This document shows positions 8,744 to 18,174 of a stretch of DNA of 64,000 nt, piece after piece. The notes below the pieces were generated by a model. The model saw nothing but the letters and a program-made list of their open reading frames with translations. It did no database searches and had not been told where the DNA came from. Every line of letters begins with the position of its first letter. The stretch's first letter is position 1. A program made the translations under genes and the position numbers. The stretch spans positions 24,377 to 88,376 of the forward strand of contig JAFXXN010000037.1 in the NCBI GenBank assembly GCA_017542245.1, written 5' to 3'. Source of the stretch: Lachnospiraceae bacterium (GTDB lineage Bacteria; Bacillota; Clostridia; Lachnospirales; Lachnospiraceae).

Positions 8744-10924
8744 GTGAAAAAGTCTGTATATGTGATCGTTATCAGCTTATTCTTGGGTTTATTGCTTACA
8801 GCATGCAGTTCGGGATCAAACCCGATTGAAAGTAATACAGTTACGCCTTCAGGGACAGTAAATCAGGATGATGTTTCTAATACGCCGTCGGTGACTCCAT
8901 CGCCGTCCCCGTCACCATCCCCGTCTCCCACGCCCACCCCTACACCGATACCGGTTATTGAGGACAGGATGAGCGAGACGGATGAGCCTGGAGTGTACAG
9001 CCTTTCGACTCTTGATCTGAACGGTTATTATCTTAATGTATATCGCTTGAAAAATAAAATACTGTATTTCTTTAATCAGGGAGTTACAACTGCGCCCCAA
9101 ATAATTGCATATGATATTTCTACGGGAGAAACAGTCGAAAGAGTATTTGAAGAGATCAGATCCGTAGATTACAAGTTTAAAGTTATAGAGGATGAGTTTA
9201 TAGTAATAAGCAAAAATAGAAAAGAACTGTTGTTTATTGACGAAAACCTTGAAGATATTTACAGTTTTACGATTCCTATCGATACTGTCTATCCTGAGTT
9301 TACTGCTAATTCCGATTACAGCAAGGTTTATTTTATCAAAAACAAGAACCTGATAGAATGCGATACTAAAACAGGCGAGGAAAAAAGTATCTGCAAGAAT
9401 TCCATATTGGCGGATGCTTATCCTATCGGGATAACGGGGGACGGAAGATATCTGAAGATATTTGCTTATACCAGAAGCGCCGGATATTATGATATGCATC
9501 TTCTGAATTTTGAATCCGGAAAACTGACGTTGCAGGATCCTGCCCTATATGAATATAAATACTTTATTTCACCTGACGGCAGCGAAATATTGGCATTTAG
9601 CGATTTGCCGGTAAGTGCATTCCTGTGCAGGGCTGATGAAGATATACTTGAAATTCTTGATATGGGTAAGGAGGTTCCGAACGCAAAAGTAAAAACTACC
9701 ATTGAAATATTGCCTAAAGAGGGAAATATAGTTGAGAAAGTAGACTGGGAAAGAAGAAGTATTATTATTAAGAACATAGATTTTAAAGATGATACGACCA
9801 TTCTTAATTTAACCTGTTATGATATTGATTCCGGAAAGGCATTTTCAAATTATGTAACCGAATTTGAAAGGATTATACGTCCAAATTACTGTTTGTCTAC
9901 AGATTATGAAGGAGGCTATCTGCTTTTTTCCGGAACAGACTTAAAAGAACCGTTCTGCTATGCATGGGATTATAAAAAAGATACTTATGAAGACCCAAGC
10001 AAGAATTATGTCAGAACAAATTATATCCCGGAATATCTTGAGGAAAAAAGAAAAGAACTTGAGGAAAAATACAAAACTTATATATATCTTGGAAGTGAGA
10101 TCTTTTCGGGAGAACACGCTTATACTTTGGAATACTGTCCCGATTCATATCAGATGTACAGATCTCTCTGTATGTTAGATGAAGTATTTTCCATGTATCC
10201 TGAAGATTTCTTTGATCAGATTAAGTTTGACGATGTAAAAACCACAGGCATATATCTGTGTAACGGTTTTATCAAGAAGGCTTCTTATGGGATCGAAGAC
10301 GCAGTGGCACTTGCCGGAACCGACAGATATGAACGGTTTTTGGCGCTGGATGTTTCTTACTGGGGAGATATGAGAAGCAATATTATCCATGAGCTGTCTC
10401 ACTGGATAGATAATCGTATAAATCAGCAGGGAAAAGCTACGGGAGAATTTGACTTTGAGGCGGAATGGAGTAAGTTAAATCCTGAGGATTATCATTACAT
10501 GGATGATTACAACGTAACCAGTCCTTTTAGCAGATATACCTACCCGTATGCCGGTGAAGATGCATATTTTATAGATACTTATTCGCTTACAAAAGCAACG
10601 GAGGACAGAGCACGGTTATTTGAGAATCTTATGCGATATGATCCAGAACGGGGCACATGTTATTTTGAAAGTGAAGCGATAAGGGCAAAAATGCACCTGT
10701 ATTTCGAATATATAAGAAAGAGTTTTGACACTTCAGACTGGCCTGAAGAAACTATATGGGAACACAGGCTTAAGCTTCTTGACAGGATGTACTCGGGAGA
10801 TGAAAGCGTAACTTTTGAGACTATATATCCGGAAGCATTTAACGGGGATCCGGCATATTCGTTTACGGATGAAGATTACGGTTATATAGATGCATACTAC
10901 GGATCATTTGATAGCGTAGGGTAA
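8744..10924 (+). CDS. Lipoprotein with beta-propeller-like region and zinc metallopeptidase motif
   Basis: 726 residues. The N-terminus is a lipoprotein signal (KKSVYVIVISLFLGLLLTAC; lipobox LTAC), then a Ser/Thr/Asn stretch and a Pro-Ser/Pro-Thr repeat linker at about 47-70. Residues about 80-420 consist of short beta-strand segments that look like a propeller (for example DISTGETVERVF). The C-terminal part has H549-E-L-S-H553, the HExxH zinc motif of gluzincin peptidases, and E620 in KATEDRA as a plausible third ligand. It is probably anchored outside the cell membrane and cleaves or binds an unknown protein. The start codon is GTG after GGAG. Promoter and flanking terminator suggest a single-gene transcript. 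The precise peptidase family is not recognised. Confidence 0.75.
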   Translation: MKKSVYVIVISLFLGLLLTACSSGSNPIESNTVTPSGTVNQDDVSNTPSVTPSPSPSPSPSPTPTPTPIPVIEDRMSETDEPGVYSLSTLDLNGYYLNVYRLKNKILYFFNQGVTTAPQIIAYDISTGETVERVFEEIRSVDYKFKVIEDEFIVISKNRKELLFIDENLEDIYSFTIPIDTVYPEFTANSDYSKVYFIKNKNLIECDTKTGEEKSICKNSILADAYPIGITGDGRYLKIFAYTRSAGYYDMHLLNFESGKLTLQDPALYEYKYFISPDGSEILAFSDLPVSAFLCRADEDILEILDMGKEVPNAKVKTTIEILPKEGNIVEKVDWERRSIIIKNIDFKDDTTILNLTCYDIDSGKAFSNYVTEFERIIRPNYCLSTDYEGGYLLFSGTDLKEPFCYAWDYKKDTYEDPSKNYVRTNYIPEYLEEKRKELEEKYKTYIYLGSEIFSGEHAYTLEYCPDSYQMYRSLCMLDEVFSMYPEDFFDQIKFDDVKTTGIYLCNGFIKKASYGIEDAVALAGTDRYERFLALDVSYWGDMRSNIIHELSHWIDNRINQQGKATGEFDFEAEWSKLNPEDYHYMDDYNVTSPFSRYTYPYAGEDAYFIDTYSLTKATEDRARLFENLMRYDPERGTCYFESEAIRAKMHLYFEYIRKSFDTSDWPEETIWEHRLKLLDRMYSGDESVTFETIYPEAFNGDPAYSFTDEDYGYIDAYYGSFDSVG

Positions 10925-11002
10925 TTGCGGACAATAAAGCTTTTGACTTGAAATCTTAGTTGTGATAAAATTGTCACATAAAAAAAGCATTTGGGGTGTG
11001 CT

Positions 11003-12082
11003 ATGAAACAGACAGTATCAATTATCATTCCTATATTTAATGCGATGCCGTATTTAGAGGAATGTCTTCAAAGTATCTGCTGTCAGAAGAGCGCAGATTT
11101 GGAGGTTTTGCTGATAAATAACGGATCTACCGATGACAGTTTTGACTGCTGCAGGTCTTATGCTGACAGGTATCCTTTTATCAGAGCTTATGACATTGAT
11201 TCGGCATCGATCGGAGAGGCAAGAAATTACGGATTGAAGGTTGCAACAGGTGAATATATCATGTTCATAGATGCAGACGATCTTCTTCCGGATGCGTTTG
11301 TTGTTAAAGACATATTGAAGAAGCTTTCTTCGAAGGCCGGTGATATATGTGTAGGAAATTTCAGCAGACTTTGGGGAAAAAGATTACTGCATGCGACTTC
11401 ACACAGATCTTTCAGCAGATATCCTCAGGATAGCGGGAAGTTCCTTTTTACGGGATTTTTCTCAGTGGATATATTGTCTTATGTATGGGCTAAATTATAT
11501 AAAAAGAGTTTTTTGACCGATAATGGGATTGTGTTTACGAATAGCAGATATGCCGAAGATAAGCTGTTTAACCTTCAGTGCAGTGCTGCCGGAGCAAAAT
11601 ATGCTTTCCTTAATCGTGAAGTTTATGTTCACAGGAATACGCCATATTCCGTATCCAACAGCTACAGGGTTCATTCGCACATGATCTGGATAGATATTGC
11701 AAAAAAACTGGAAAGTTTTTTGGAGGCACGGGGAGAGATTCCGCGTACGTGGCAAAATATTATTGCCTACACGATTTTTTTCGGCTGTTTCTTTGACTGC
11801 AAAATGGAATACAGACATTGCAATAATGAAACCGGTGGAATGATAAGGCTGCTCAAGGATTATGCAGAAGATCCTATGACAAAGAAGAACTTTGATCTTT
11901 TGTCGAAACATAAAAATGTTAATCTTATACCTTCTGTTCTATACCGGATAATGATTTCAGGATTTGCAAAGTGTATGAGGTACAGGATGTATCGTGTCAT
12001 CAGTCTTGGGATAAAGATTCTTGTGGATTTTAAGATAGATGAGAGACTGTCCGATACAGGTAAGAAGCCGAAAAAACTGTGA
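11003..12082 (+). CDS. Family 2 glycosyltransferase
   Basis: GT-A fold inverting transferase, about 359 residues from the ATG at 11003 (MKQTVSIIIPIFNAMPYL). An upstream TTG at 10991 would add four residues, but GGGGTG just before the ATG serves it as ribosome site. The nucleotide-sugar region shows VLLINNGSTDDS and the metal site is the DADD of FIDADDLLP. The C-terminal half, with YVWAKLYKKSF and AEDKLFN, closely resembles the GT2 gene at 18175, suggesting local duplication. No membrane anchor is obvious, so it probably works at the membrane face on a lipid-linked glycan. It opens a run of surface-polysaccharide genes that reads to 19236. Sugar specificity cannot be told. Confidence 0.88.
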   Translation: MKQTVSIIIPIFNAMPYLEECLQSICCQKSADLEVLLINNGSTDDSFDCCRSYADRYPFIRAYDIDSASIGEARNYGLKVATGEYIMFIDADDLLPDAFVVKDILKKLSSKAGDICVGNFSRLWGKRLLHATSHRSFSRYPQDSGKFLFTGFFSVDILSYVWAKLYKKSFLTDNGIVFTNSRYAEDKLFNLQCSAAGAKYAFLNREVYVHRNTPYSVSNSYRVHSHMIWIDIAKKLESFLEARGEIPRTWQNIIAYTIFFGCFFDCKMEYRHCNNETGGMIRLLKDYAEDPMTKKNFDLLSKHKNVNLIPSVLYRIMISGFAKCMRYRMYRVISLGIKILVDFKIDERLSDTGKKPKKL

Positions 12083-12124
12083 TTTTTATTATGAACAGAC
12101 TGTTTTATTTGCAGAAAGGGAAAT

Positions 12125-13864
12125 ATGTATTTATTAAGTTATACCAGGCAACCCATAGATAATATTTATTATGATCCGAGACTGGCATATAGCATGCATT
12201 TGGCTGTTAGTACGGATATGAAGCATTTTAAGGCTCTGAATCATAATTCGGGCATATTATTCGGAAAGGCTACCGAAAATCATGATGGGTCGCTTAATCC
12301 TAAAGCATTAAGAAAACCTTATATTTTGAATAAGGGAAAGCATTTTGAGATAATTGTTTTAAGAACCGGTGGGGATGGTGAGTCCGATCCGGAAATAGAT
12401 GATAACATAAAAGCCATTCTCGAAGATGGAGACGTTGGAAACACAGAGTCTGCATATACTCCGATAAAGTATTATACTGAAGATTTTCTTGTGTTTTCGG
12501 AGCCGGAAATTATTTCACCTGAGGAATATGTTGAGGCGATGTCGAAGGTTAGTCTTTCATGTATCTGGACTGAACTGTCGGAGCAGAGATTTTCAGGATG
12601 CGATGAGATAGAAGGAGCTGTTCCCTGCTGTGTTATTGAGATAGATGATGAAATCGGTGACAGGCTGATCAAGAAACTTACAACTCCTGTGAATACGGGA
12701 ATCAGCTTTCCTGAAATCATATCTGTAAGTAATTACGAAGAACTGAAAGAATACCGTGCGGTTGCTTCATACAGTGACGGTACAACAGCCTTAAAAAGTA
12801 TTGATTGGAATATTGAAAGGGTAGATTTTGAAAAGAAGGGTGAATACATTCTTTCAGGGAGAATACATCAGGAACATTTTGATTTTCCGGTAGCTTTAAA
12901 CCGCGCCGATCCGTGCGTTACATTCTGGAACGGAAAGTACTATTTTATAGCAACTAATGATGCGGACGGGAATCATACTCTTTATATAAGAGAAAGCGAT
13001 ACCCTTTCGGGACTGGTTGATGCGGATGAAAAGCTTATTCTTGATTCTTCGACTTATGAAGAAATCGGCGGACTATTGTGGGCACCTGAGTTTCATGAAA
13101 TAAAAGGCAGATTATATATATTCCATGCATGTACGCCCGGTGAGTTTTTCAGAGAAGAAAGCCATGTTATGGTGTTGAAAGAAAATGGGAATCCTATAGA
13201 AAAGGCAGATTGGTCAGAACCCCGAAGGGTGAAATTAAAAGATGGGTCGGATATCTGCGAGGCGGGAAAAGAGATCACTCTTGATATGACAGTCTTTGAA
13301 TGGCAGGATGAGTTCTATGCCGTATGGTCTCAGCGCCAATTTCTGCCAAAGGATCTGGGAGCTTGGCTGTATATTGCAAAGATCGATCCGGACAAGCCGT
13401 GGACACTGGCAAGTGATCCGGTGATTTTGTCAAAACCCGATTATGGATGGGCAAATAATCATACATTTGTTGACGAAGGTCCGTTTGCATTACCTGCTGA
13501 AGACAGACTGTTTCTTACTTTTTCGAGTGCTGCTGTTGATACATCATATGTTGTAGGATTACTTCAGATAGAAAAAGGCAGGGATCTTCTTGACAGAAAG
13601 AATTGGAGAAAAACAGCATACCCAATCCTTACATCGAGAAGCATTCCCGGAGAATTTGGAACCGGGCACAATGCATATTTTAAGGATGTTGATGGGACTA
13701 TTTGGAATACTTATCATGCCCGTCCGGGTGCAGATGCACCAAGAAGCAGTGGTATAAGACGAGTTCATTTTGATATAGACGGAGAGCCGGTTTTGGATAT
13801 GACTGAGGATATGGATGTAAACCCGGTATTGAGTATAGTGAAGACTAAGTTAACGGTGGTGTAA
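12125..13864 (+). CDS. Family 43 glycoside hydrolase, cytoplasmic
   Basis: 579 residues with no signal peptide, so intracellular. The catalytic half is a five-bladed propeller of GH43 type: base D262 in NRADPCV, pKa-tuning D387 in TLDMTVF, and acid E451 in VDEGPFAL. The N-terminal 190 residues (YYDPRLAYSMHLAVSTDMKHF) look like a propeller-type partial domain, followed by a small Ig-like segment around SYSDGTTALKSIDW. GH43 members cleave arabinose, xylose or galactose side units. It sits between two glycosyltransferase genes, an unusual place for a hydrolase; it may trim or recycle a glycan built by this locus, or may simply be a sugar-use gene captured there. Substrate is not predictable from the motifs. 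Confidence 0.85.
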   Translation: MYLLSYTRQPIDNIYYDPRLAYSMHLAVSTDMKHFKALNHNSGILFGKATENHDGSLNPKALRKPYILNKGKHFEIIVLRTGGDGESDPEIDDNIKAILEDGDVGNTESAYTPIKYYTEDFLVFSEPEIISPEEYVEAMSKVSLSCIWTELSEQRFSGCDEIEGAVPCCVIEIDDEIGDRLIKKLTTPVNTGISFPEIISVSNYEELKEYRAVASYSDGTTALKSIDWNIERVDFEKKGEYILSGRIHQEHFDFPVALNRADPCVTFWNGKYYFIATNDADGNHTLYIRESDTLSGLVDADEKLILDSSTYEEIGGLLWAPEFHEIKGRLYIFHACTPGEFFREESHVMVLKENGNPIEKADWSEPRRVKLKDGSDICEAGKEITLDMTVFEWQDEFYAVWSQRQFLPKDLGAWLYIAKIDPDKPWTLASDPVILSKPDYGWANNHTFVDEGPFALPAEDRLFLTFSSAAVDTSYVVGLLQIEKGRDLLDRKNWRKTAYPILTSRSIPGEFGTGHNAYFKDVDGTIWNTYHARPGADAPRSSGIRRVHFDIDGEPVLDMTEDMDVNPVLSIVKTKLTVV

Positions 13865-13896
13865 CAAAAAGAAAAAATGATTATCAGAGGAGAAAA

Positions 13897-14478
13897 ATGA
13901 AAGCATATATATTTTTGGCAGACGGATTTGAAGAGGTAGAAGCGCTGACAACGGCAGACATCCTGATCAGGGCAGGTGTTGAAGTTAAACTGGTAAAAAT
14001 TCCCGGTGGGACCGAGGATAGCACACATAAGTGCAAAGCTGTAAGAGGATCACATAATATTAAAGTAAAACCTGATCTTACGCTGAACATGGATACTACT
14101 GAGGAAGAACTTATGGATGCAGAATGCGTCATCCTTCCGGGAGGCATGCCGGGAACGGTAAATCTTGCCTCAAACAGTGCAGTAGTTAATATAATAAAGG
14201 AATATGACAAGGCAGGCAAAGTAGTTGCTGCAATATGCGCGGCTCCGTCAATTCTTGGAGAGAACAACTTACTTGTTGGAAAGAAAGCTACCTGCTTCCC
14301 GGGTAATGAACCCAAATTGAAAGGCGCAGAACTTGTAAAAGAAGGTGCTGTTATAGATGGAAATATAGTTACCGGAAAATCAATGGGTTCAGCGGTAACA
14401 TTTGGTCTGAAAGTTGTTGAGCGGCTGCTTGGAAAAGAAGCATCTGAAAAAGTGGAATCTTCAATTTACCGTGGGTGA
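13897..14478 (+). CDS. DJ-1/PfpI family protein
   Basis: 193 residues of the DJ-1 class (ThiJ/PfpI). The N-terminus KAYIFLADGFEEVEA gives the conserved Glu of the family, and the nucleophile elbow is the Cys of AAICAAPSIL. Family members act as glyoxalase-like deglycases or chaperones against reactive carbonyl damage, but assignments are often uncertain. It follows the GH43 gene by 32 bases with its own AGAGGAG ribosome site and is probably cotranscribed. Its role in a polysaccharide locus is unclear; it may simply share the promoter. Length is normal for the family. Confidence 0.88.
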   Translation: MKAYIFLADGFEEVEALTTADILIRAGVEVKLVKIPGGTEDSTHKCKAVRGSHNIKVKPDLTLNMDTTEEELMDAECVILPGGMPGTVNLASNSAVVNIIKEYDKAGKVVAAICAAPSILGENNLLVGKKATCFPGNEPKLKGAELVKEGAVIDGNIVTGKSMGSAVTFGLKVVERLLGKEASEKVESSIYRG

Positions 14479-14507
14479 TTTATTAGATTTTTAGTGTGGA
14501 GAATAAT

Positions 14508-15581
14508 ATGAAGATAGTATTTTTTAGTGGGAATATAACTAAAAGCGGTGGAACGGAAAGAGTTCTTTCGATTATCGCAAACGGATTGGTTAAACGTGGT
14601 TATGAAATTGTGATTTTCAGCCTTACGGGTAACGGTGTACCGTTTTATGATTTTGATGAGAGTATCAGGATCAGACCCGTTGGCTCCAGGGGACTTGAAA
14701 CAGACATACTGTCAAATATCAAAACTTTATGCAGGTTCATGAAAGAGGAAAAGCCTGATTTTATTATTGATGTTGACATAATCCTTTGTTTTTATACCGG
14801 ATTGTTGAAATTCAGATTCCCGAAAACGCACTGGATTTCATGGGAACATTTTAACTATTATTACAGATTCCCGGTAAACCATAACTTAAGAAAAATTGCC
14901 CGTTTTATAGTAAGTCGTTTCTCTGAATGTCTTGTAGTTCTTTCTGATGAGGATAAGGGATATTATCAAAGCAATCTTCGCTTAAAGTGCCGCATAAAGA
15001 GGATTTATAATCCGACTCCGTTTGAAGAAGATTTTGCTAAGACTGAAGAAAAAAAGGTGGTGTTGGCAGCAGGAAGACTTGTACGGATCAAAGGATTTGA
15101 CATGTTGCTTAAGAGCTGGAAGCCTGTAGAAAAGAAACACCCGGATTGGATATTGAAAATTGCGGGCGATGGAGAGGAACGGGAAAACCTTGAGAAAGAA
15201 AAGGAGAGATTAGGGTTAAAGAATGTTGAATTCCTTGGGATGGTTGAAGATATGAGACCCTACTATAAAGAAGCTGCTTTCTTTGTACTCCCGTCCCGTG
15301 ATGAAGGTTTTGTTATGGTATTGCTTGAAGCCATGAAATACAGTTTGCCGGCAGTAGCTTTTATGTGTAAAACAGGTGTAAAAGAAGTTGTACAAGAGGG
15401 CATTAACGGATATGTTGCAAAGCTTGGGGATATGAAAACTTTGGCAAGAAAAATGGATCTTATGATCGGTGATGACGATAAAAGACACGCCATGGGTCTC
15501 AAAGCAAAAGAACTTATAAGCCGGTTTAACCAAGAAGGTATACTTGATGAATGGGAGAAACTGTTAATCTCGTTTGATTGA
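14508..15581 (+). CDS. Family 4 glycosyltransferase
   Basis: GT-B fold retaining transferase, 357 residues from the ATG at 14508, which has GTGGAG six bases before it; reading from the GTG at 14496 would consume that ribosome site. The N-terminal Rossmann domain starts KIVFFSGNITKSGGTERV (donor loop with GGTE). The C-terminal domain has LAAGRLVRIKGFD, GDGEERENLE, and the E-x7-E motif in SRDEGFVMVLLEAM that binds the nucleotide sugar. Such enzymes add a sugar to a lipid-linked or growing polysaccharide. It lies 29 bases after the DJ-1 gene and 32 before the next GT2. Confidence 0.92.
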   Translation: MKIVFFSGNITKSGGTERVLSIIANGLVKRGYEIVIFSLTGNGVPFYDFDESIRIRPVGSRGLETDILSNIKTLCRFMKEEKPDFIIDVDIILCFYTGLLKFRFPKTHWISWEHFNYYYRFPVNHNLRKIARFIVSRFSECLVVLSDEDKGYYQSNLRLKCRIKRIYNPTPFEEDFAKTEEKKVVLAAGRLVRIKGFDMLLKSWKPVEKKHPDWILKIAGDGEERENLEKEKERLGLKNVEFLGMVEDMRPYYKEAAFFVLPSRDEGFVMVLLEAMKYSLPAVAFMCKTGVKEVVQEGINGYVAKLGDMKTLARKMDLMIGDDDKRHAMGLKAKELISRFNQEGILDEWEKLLISFD

Positions 15582-15613
15582 AGAAAAAAACAGGAAAGGA
15601 TTGGATCTGACTA

Positions 15614-16561
15614 ATGGGTATCATTAAAAATCAAGATGAACTTATCAGTGTGATTGTTCCGTGTTATAATGTTGAAAAATATTTAAATAAGTGTCTGGAC
15701 AGCATTGTGAATCAGACATATAGGAATTTGGATATTGTTCTTGTTGATGACGGAGCTACAGATAATACCGGAAATATATGCGACAGTTATGCAGAAAAAG
15801 ATGAAAGAATAAGGGTTATCCATCAAGAAAACAAAGGTATTTCGGCAGCCAGAAATATTGGTTTGGATAATGCTAAAGGAAAGTTTGTTGTTTTTATTGA
15901 CAGCGATGACTTTATGGCAAGGCATGCTGTTGAATATTTTGTTTATCTGCAAAAAAAATACAATGCAGATGTTGTTAATGGGCGAACATGCGACTTAATC
16001 GACACTGAAGACGGATTGAAATATAAATTAGAAAAAATAATTGTTCCCGATAGAACGGCAACTTCTGAAGAAGCTTTAAAAAGTATTGTTCAAAATGGAT
16101 GTTTTGTAAACTGTAAGCTTTACAAAAAAGAAATATTTGATGATATCCGATTTCCTGTAGGAGTAATAAATGAAGACGAGGAAGTAATGTTAAAGATTTA
16201 TGACAGATACAGTAATATTGTGCTTGGTGGAAGAACTGCTTATTATTACAGAGTAAGACCCGGCAGTCTTACAACTTCTAAATTTTCCTTTAAAAAACTT
16301 GATTTATATTATAATTCAATCAAAAATCTTGAGTTTATTAAAGAAAGACATCCAAATCTTTATGAATATGCTTATGCCAGACATATGAAGGCAGCAATTT
16401 TCTGCTCTGCAAATCTTCATATACACAGATTTGGTGCCGAGGGGAAAATGCATCGTAAAATCATAAGAGATGAATTGAGAAAGGATATCTTTAAGATATT
16501 AAAGAGCCCATATCTCCCCATAAAATTTAAACTGATAGGACTGGTTTGTGCAATAATATAA
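15614..16561 (+). CDS. Family 2 glycosyltransferase
   Basis: 315 residues. GT2 core: LISVIVPCYNVEKYLNKCLD, IVLVDDGATDNTG, and a DSDD metal motif in FIDSDDF. The conserved NEDEEV segment near residue 190 matches the catalytic ED region of related capsule transferases. The ribosome site (AGGAAAGGA) is about 14 bases from the ATG, longer than normal. Codon use is A/T-rich like the flippase that follows. Part of the polysaccharide operon; product unknown. Confidence 0.88.
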   Translation: MGIIKNQDELISVIVPCYNVEKYLNKCLDSIVNQTYRNLDIVLVDDGATDNTGNICDSYAEKDERIRVIHQENKGISAARNIGLDNAKGKFVVFIDSDDFMARHAVEYFVYLQKKYNADVVNGRTCDLIDTEDGLKYKLEKIIVPDRTATSEEALKSIVQNGCFVNCKLYKKEIFDDIRFPVGVINEDEEVMLKIYDRYSNIVLGGRTAYYYRVRPGSLTTSKFSFKKLDLYYNSIKNLEFIKERHPNLYEYAYARHMKAAIFCSANLHIHRFGAEGKMHRKIIRDELRKDIFKILKSPYLPIKFKLIGLVCAII

Positions 16562-16607
16562 CAAAATTGACTAAACATATTAATTTTTGGAAAGATAGAT
16601 TGGAAAA

Positions 16608-18134
16608 ATGGATGACGGCAGAATAAAAAATTCAACAAGAAATATGCTGGCTGCGATAATATATCGTATTATCAACCTTCTGTTTCCGTTTGTCATAAAT
16701 ACCATAATTATAAAGACTCTGGGAGTAGAATACCTTGGACTGAATATGATCTTTGCCTCCATACTGCAGATTTTGAGCATAACTGAACTTGGGTTCGGTA
16801 GTGCTTTGGTTTTCAGTATGTATGAACCGATAGCAAAAGGGGACACTGCTAAAGTTTCGGCACTCTTACGTCTGTATCGGAATGTGTATATGGTAATCGG
16901 AGGTATAGTATTCGCGGGAGGAATGTTATGCCTGCCCTTGCTTCCTAAAATAGTGAATGGGGAAGTACCGAATGGTATCAGCATATATATACTTTTTGTG
17001 ATAAGCCTTGTAAATTCTGTCATCGGATATTTTTTGTTTGCTTACAGGTCTTCGGTTATTATTGCCCATCAACGTAAGGATATTACCGAAAAAATTAATA
17101 TTCTGATAGAAATAGCTCTTAATTGTTCAAAAGTGTTAATTCTCTTGGTTACAAAGAATTATTATCTTTTCTGTATACTTCAACCTGTATATACAATTAT
17201 TAACTGCTTATTGGTGGCCGGAGCTTCAAAACGTTTTTTCCCTCAGTATAAGTGTGAAGGAACTATATCAAAGAAAGAAAAAAAATCTATATTTACGAGA
17301 GTTATAGGTCTGGCTATTCACAAATTCTGTAATGTTGTCAGCAGATCTTTTGATAATGTTATTATTTCCTGGTTCCTTGGAATATATATTTTGGGAAAAT
17401 ATAATAATTATTTTGTTATAACCAATGCGGTAGGTCTGTTCATTTATATTATTACGGTAAGTGTTTCTTCAAGTGTCGGAAATTCACTGGTCTGTGAGAC
17501 AAAAGAAAAAAATTTCAGGGACTTTAATATTATTCAGTTGGGCTTTGATATGTGTCTTGGTTGGGCTTCGATCTGCTTAGTATGTCTTACACAGCCTTTT
17601 GTTAAAATATGGATTGGTGAAGAGCTCATGTTTGAAGACAGGACAGTGATTATATTTGCGGTATATCTGTATGCGGTAGTCTCAAGTGAAGTATTTATGA
17701 CATACAGAGAAGCAGCCGGTATATGGAAGCATGACAGGGTTAGACCTTTTGTAGAAGCAGGCTTAAATCTTTTGTTAAACATAGTACTGGTTAAGATAAT
17801 TGGTGTAGATGGTGTACTTATCTCTACGATAATCACAATGGGTATTATCAGGGTTATCTGGGGATCTTATTATCTGTTTAAGGAACTCTTTACAGGTTAC
17901 AGCCATGTAAAGTATCTTTTAAAACAGTTATTATACTTGGTTATTACTGTTATTATTGGTGTAATCACGTATATCATATGCAGTTACATAAATATTGAAG
18001 GAATTCCGGGACTTCTTGTTAAAGGAGTAGTGTGTTCATTTATATCAATAGGATTGTATCTGGCGGTCTTTTTCAAAACAGATGAGTTTAAAAGTTTGTT
18101 AAATCTTGCCAAAGGAATATTAAAACGAAAATAA
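16608..18134 (+). CDS. Polysaccharide flippase (Wzx/MATE-like)
   Basis: 508 residues, almost entirely hydrophobic with about 12-14 membrane spans. The opening RIKNSTRNMLAAIIYRIINL, then LGVEYLGLNMIFASILQILS and ELGFGSALVFSMYEPIAKGD, is the N-terminus seen in RfbX/Wzx-type oligosaccharide exporters. It should move lipid-linked repeat units across the membrane. No Wzy polymerase or priming phosphotransferase gene is visible in the window, so those functions must lie elsewhere or the product may be a short glycan. The ribosome site is weak (TTGGAAAA). Confidence 0.88.
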   Translation: MDDGRIKNSTRNMLAAIIYRIINLLFPFVINTIIIKTLGVEYLGLNMIFASILQILSITELGFGSALVFSMYEPIAKGDTAKVSALLRLYRNVYMVIGGIVFAGGMLCLPLLPKIVNGEVPNGISIYILFVISLVNSVIGYFLFAYRSSVIIAHQRKDITEKINILIEIALNCSKVLILLVTKNYYLFCILQPVYTIINCLLVAGASKRFFPQYKCEGTISKKEKKSIFTRVIGLAIHKFCNVVSRSFDNVIISWFLGIYILGKYNNYFVITNAVGLFIYIITVSVSSSVGNSLVCETKEKNFRDFNIIQLGFDMCLGWASICLVCLTQPFVKIWIGEELMFEDRTVIIFAVYLYAVVSSEVFMTYREAAGIWKHDRVRPFVEAGLNLLLNIVLVKIIGVDGVLISTIITMGIIRVIWGSYYLFKELFTGYSHVKYLLKQLLYLVITVIIGVITYIICSYINIEGIPGLLVKGVVCSFISIGLYLAVFFKTDEFKSLLNLAKGILKRK

Positions 18135-18174
18135 GTGCTGAATAACAGAGATTTTATTAATAGAAGGTAGAGCT

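Noticed and set aside
8881-8950. Direct repeat of CCGTCCCCGTC type as a DNA element
   Set aside because: It is the coding sequence of the Pro-Ser/Pro-Thr linker.
13884-14315. Minus-strand frame opposite the DJ-1 gene
   Set aside because: Antisense shadow of a well recognised family member.
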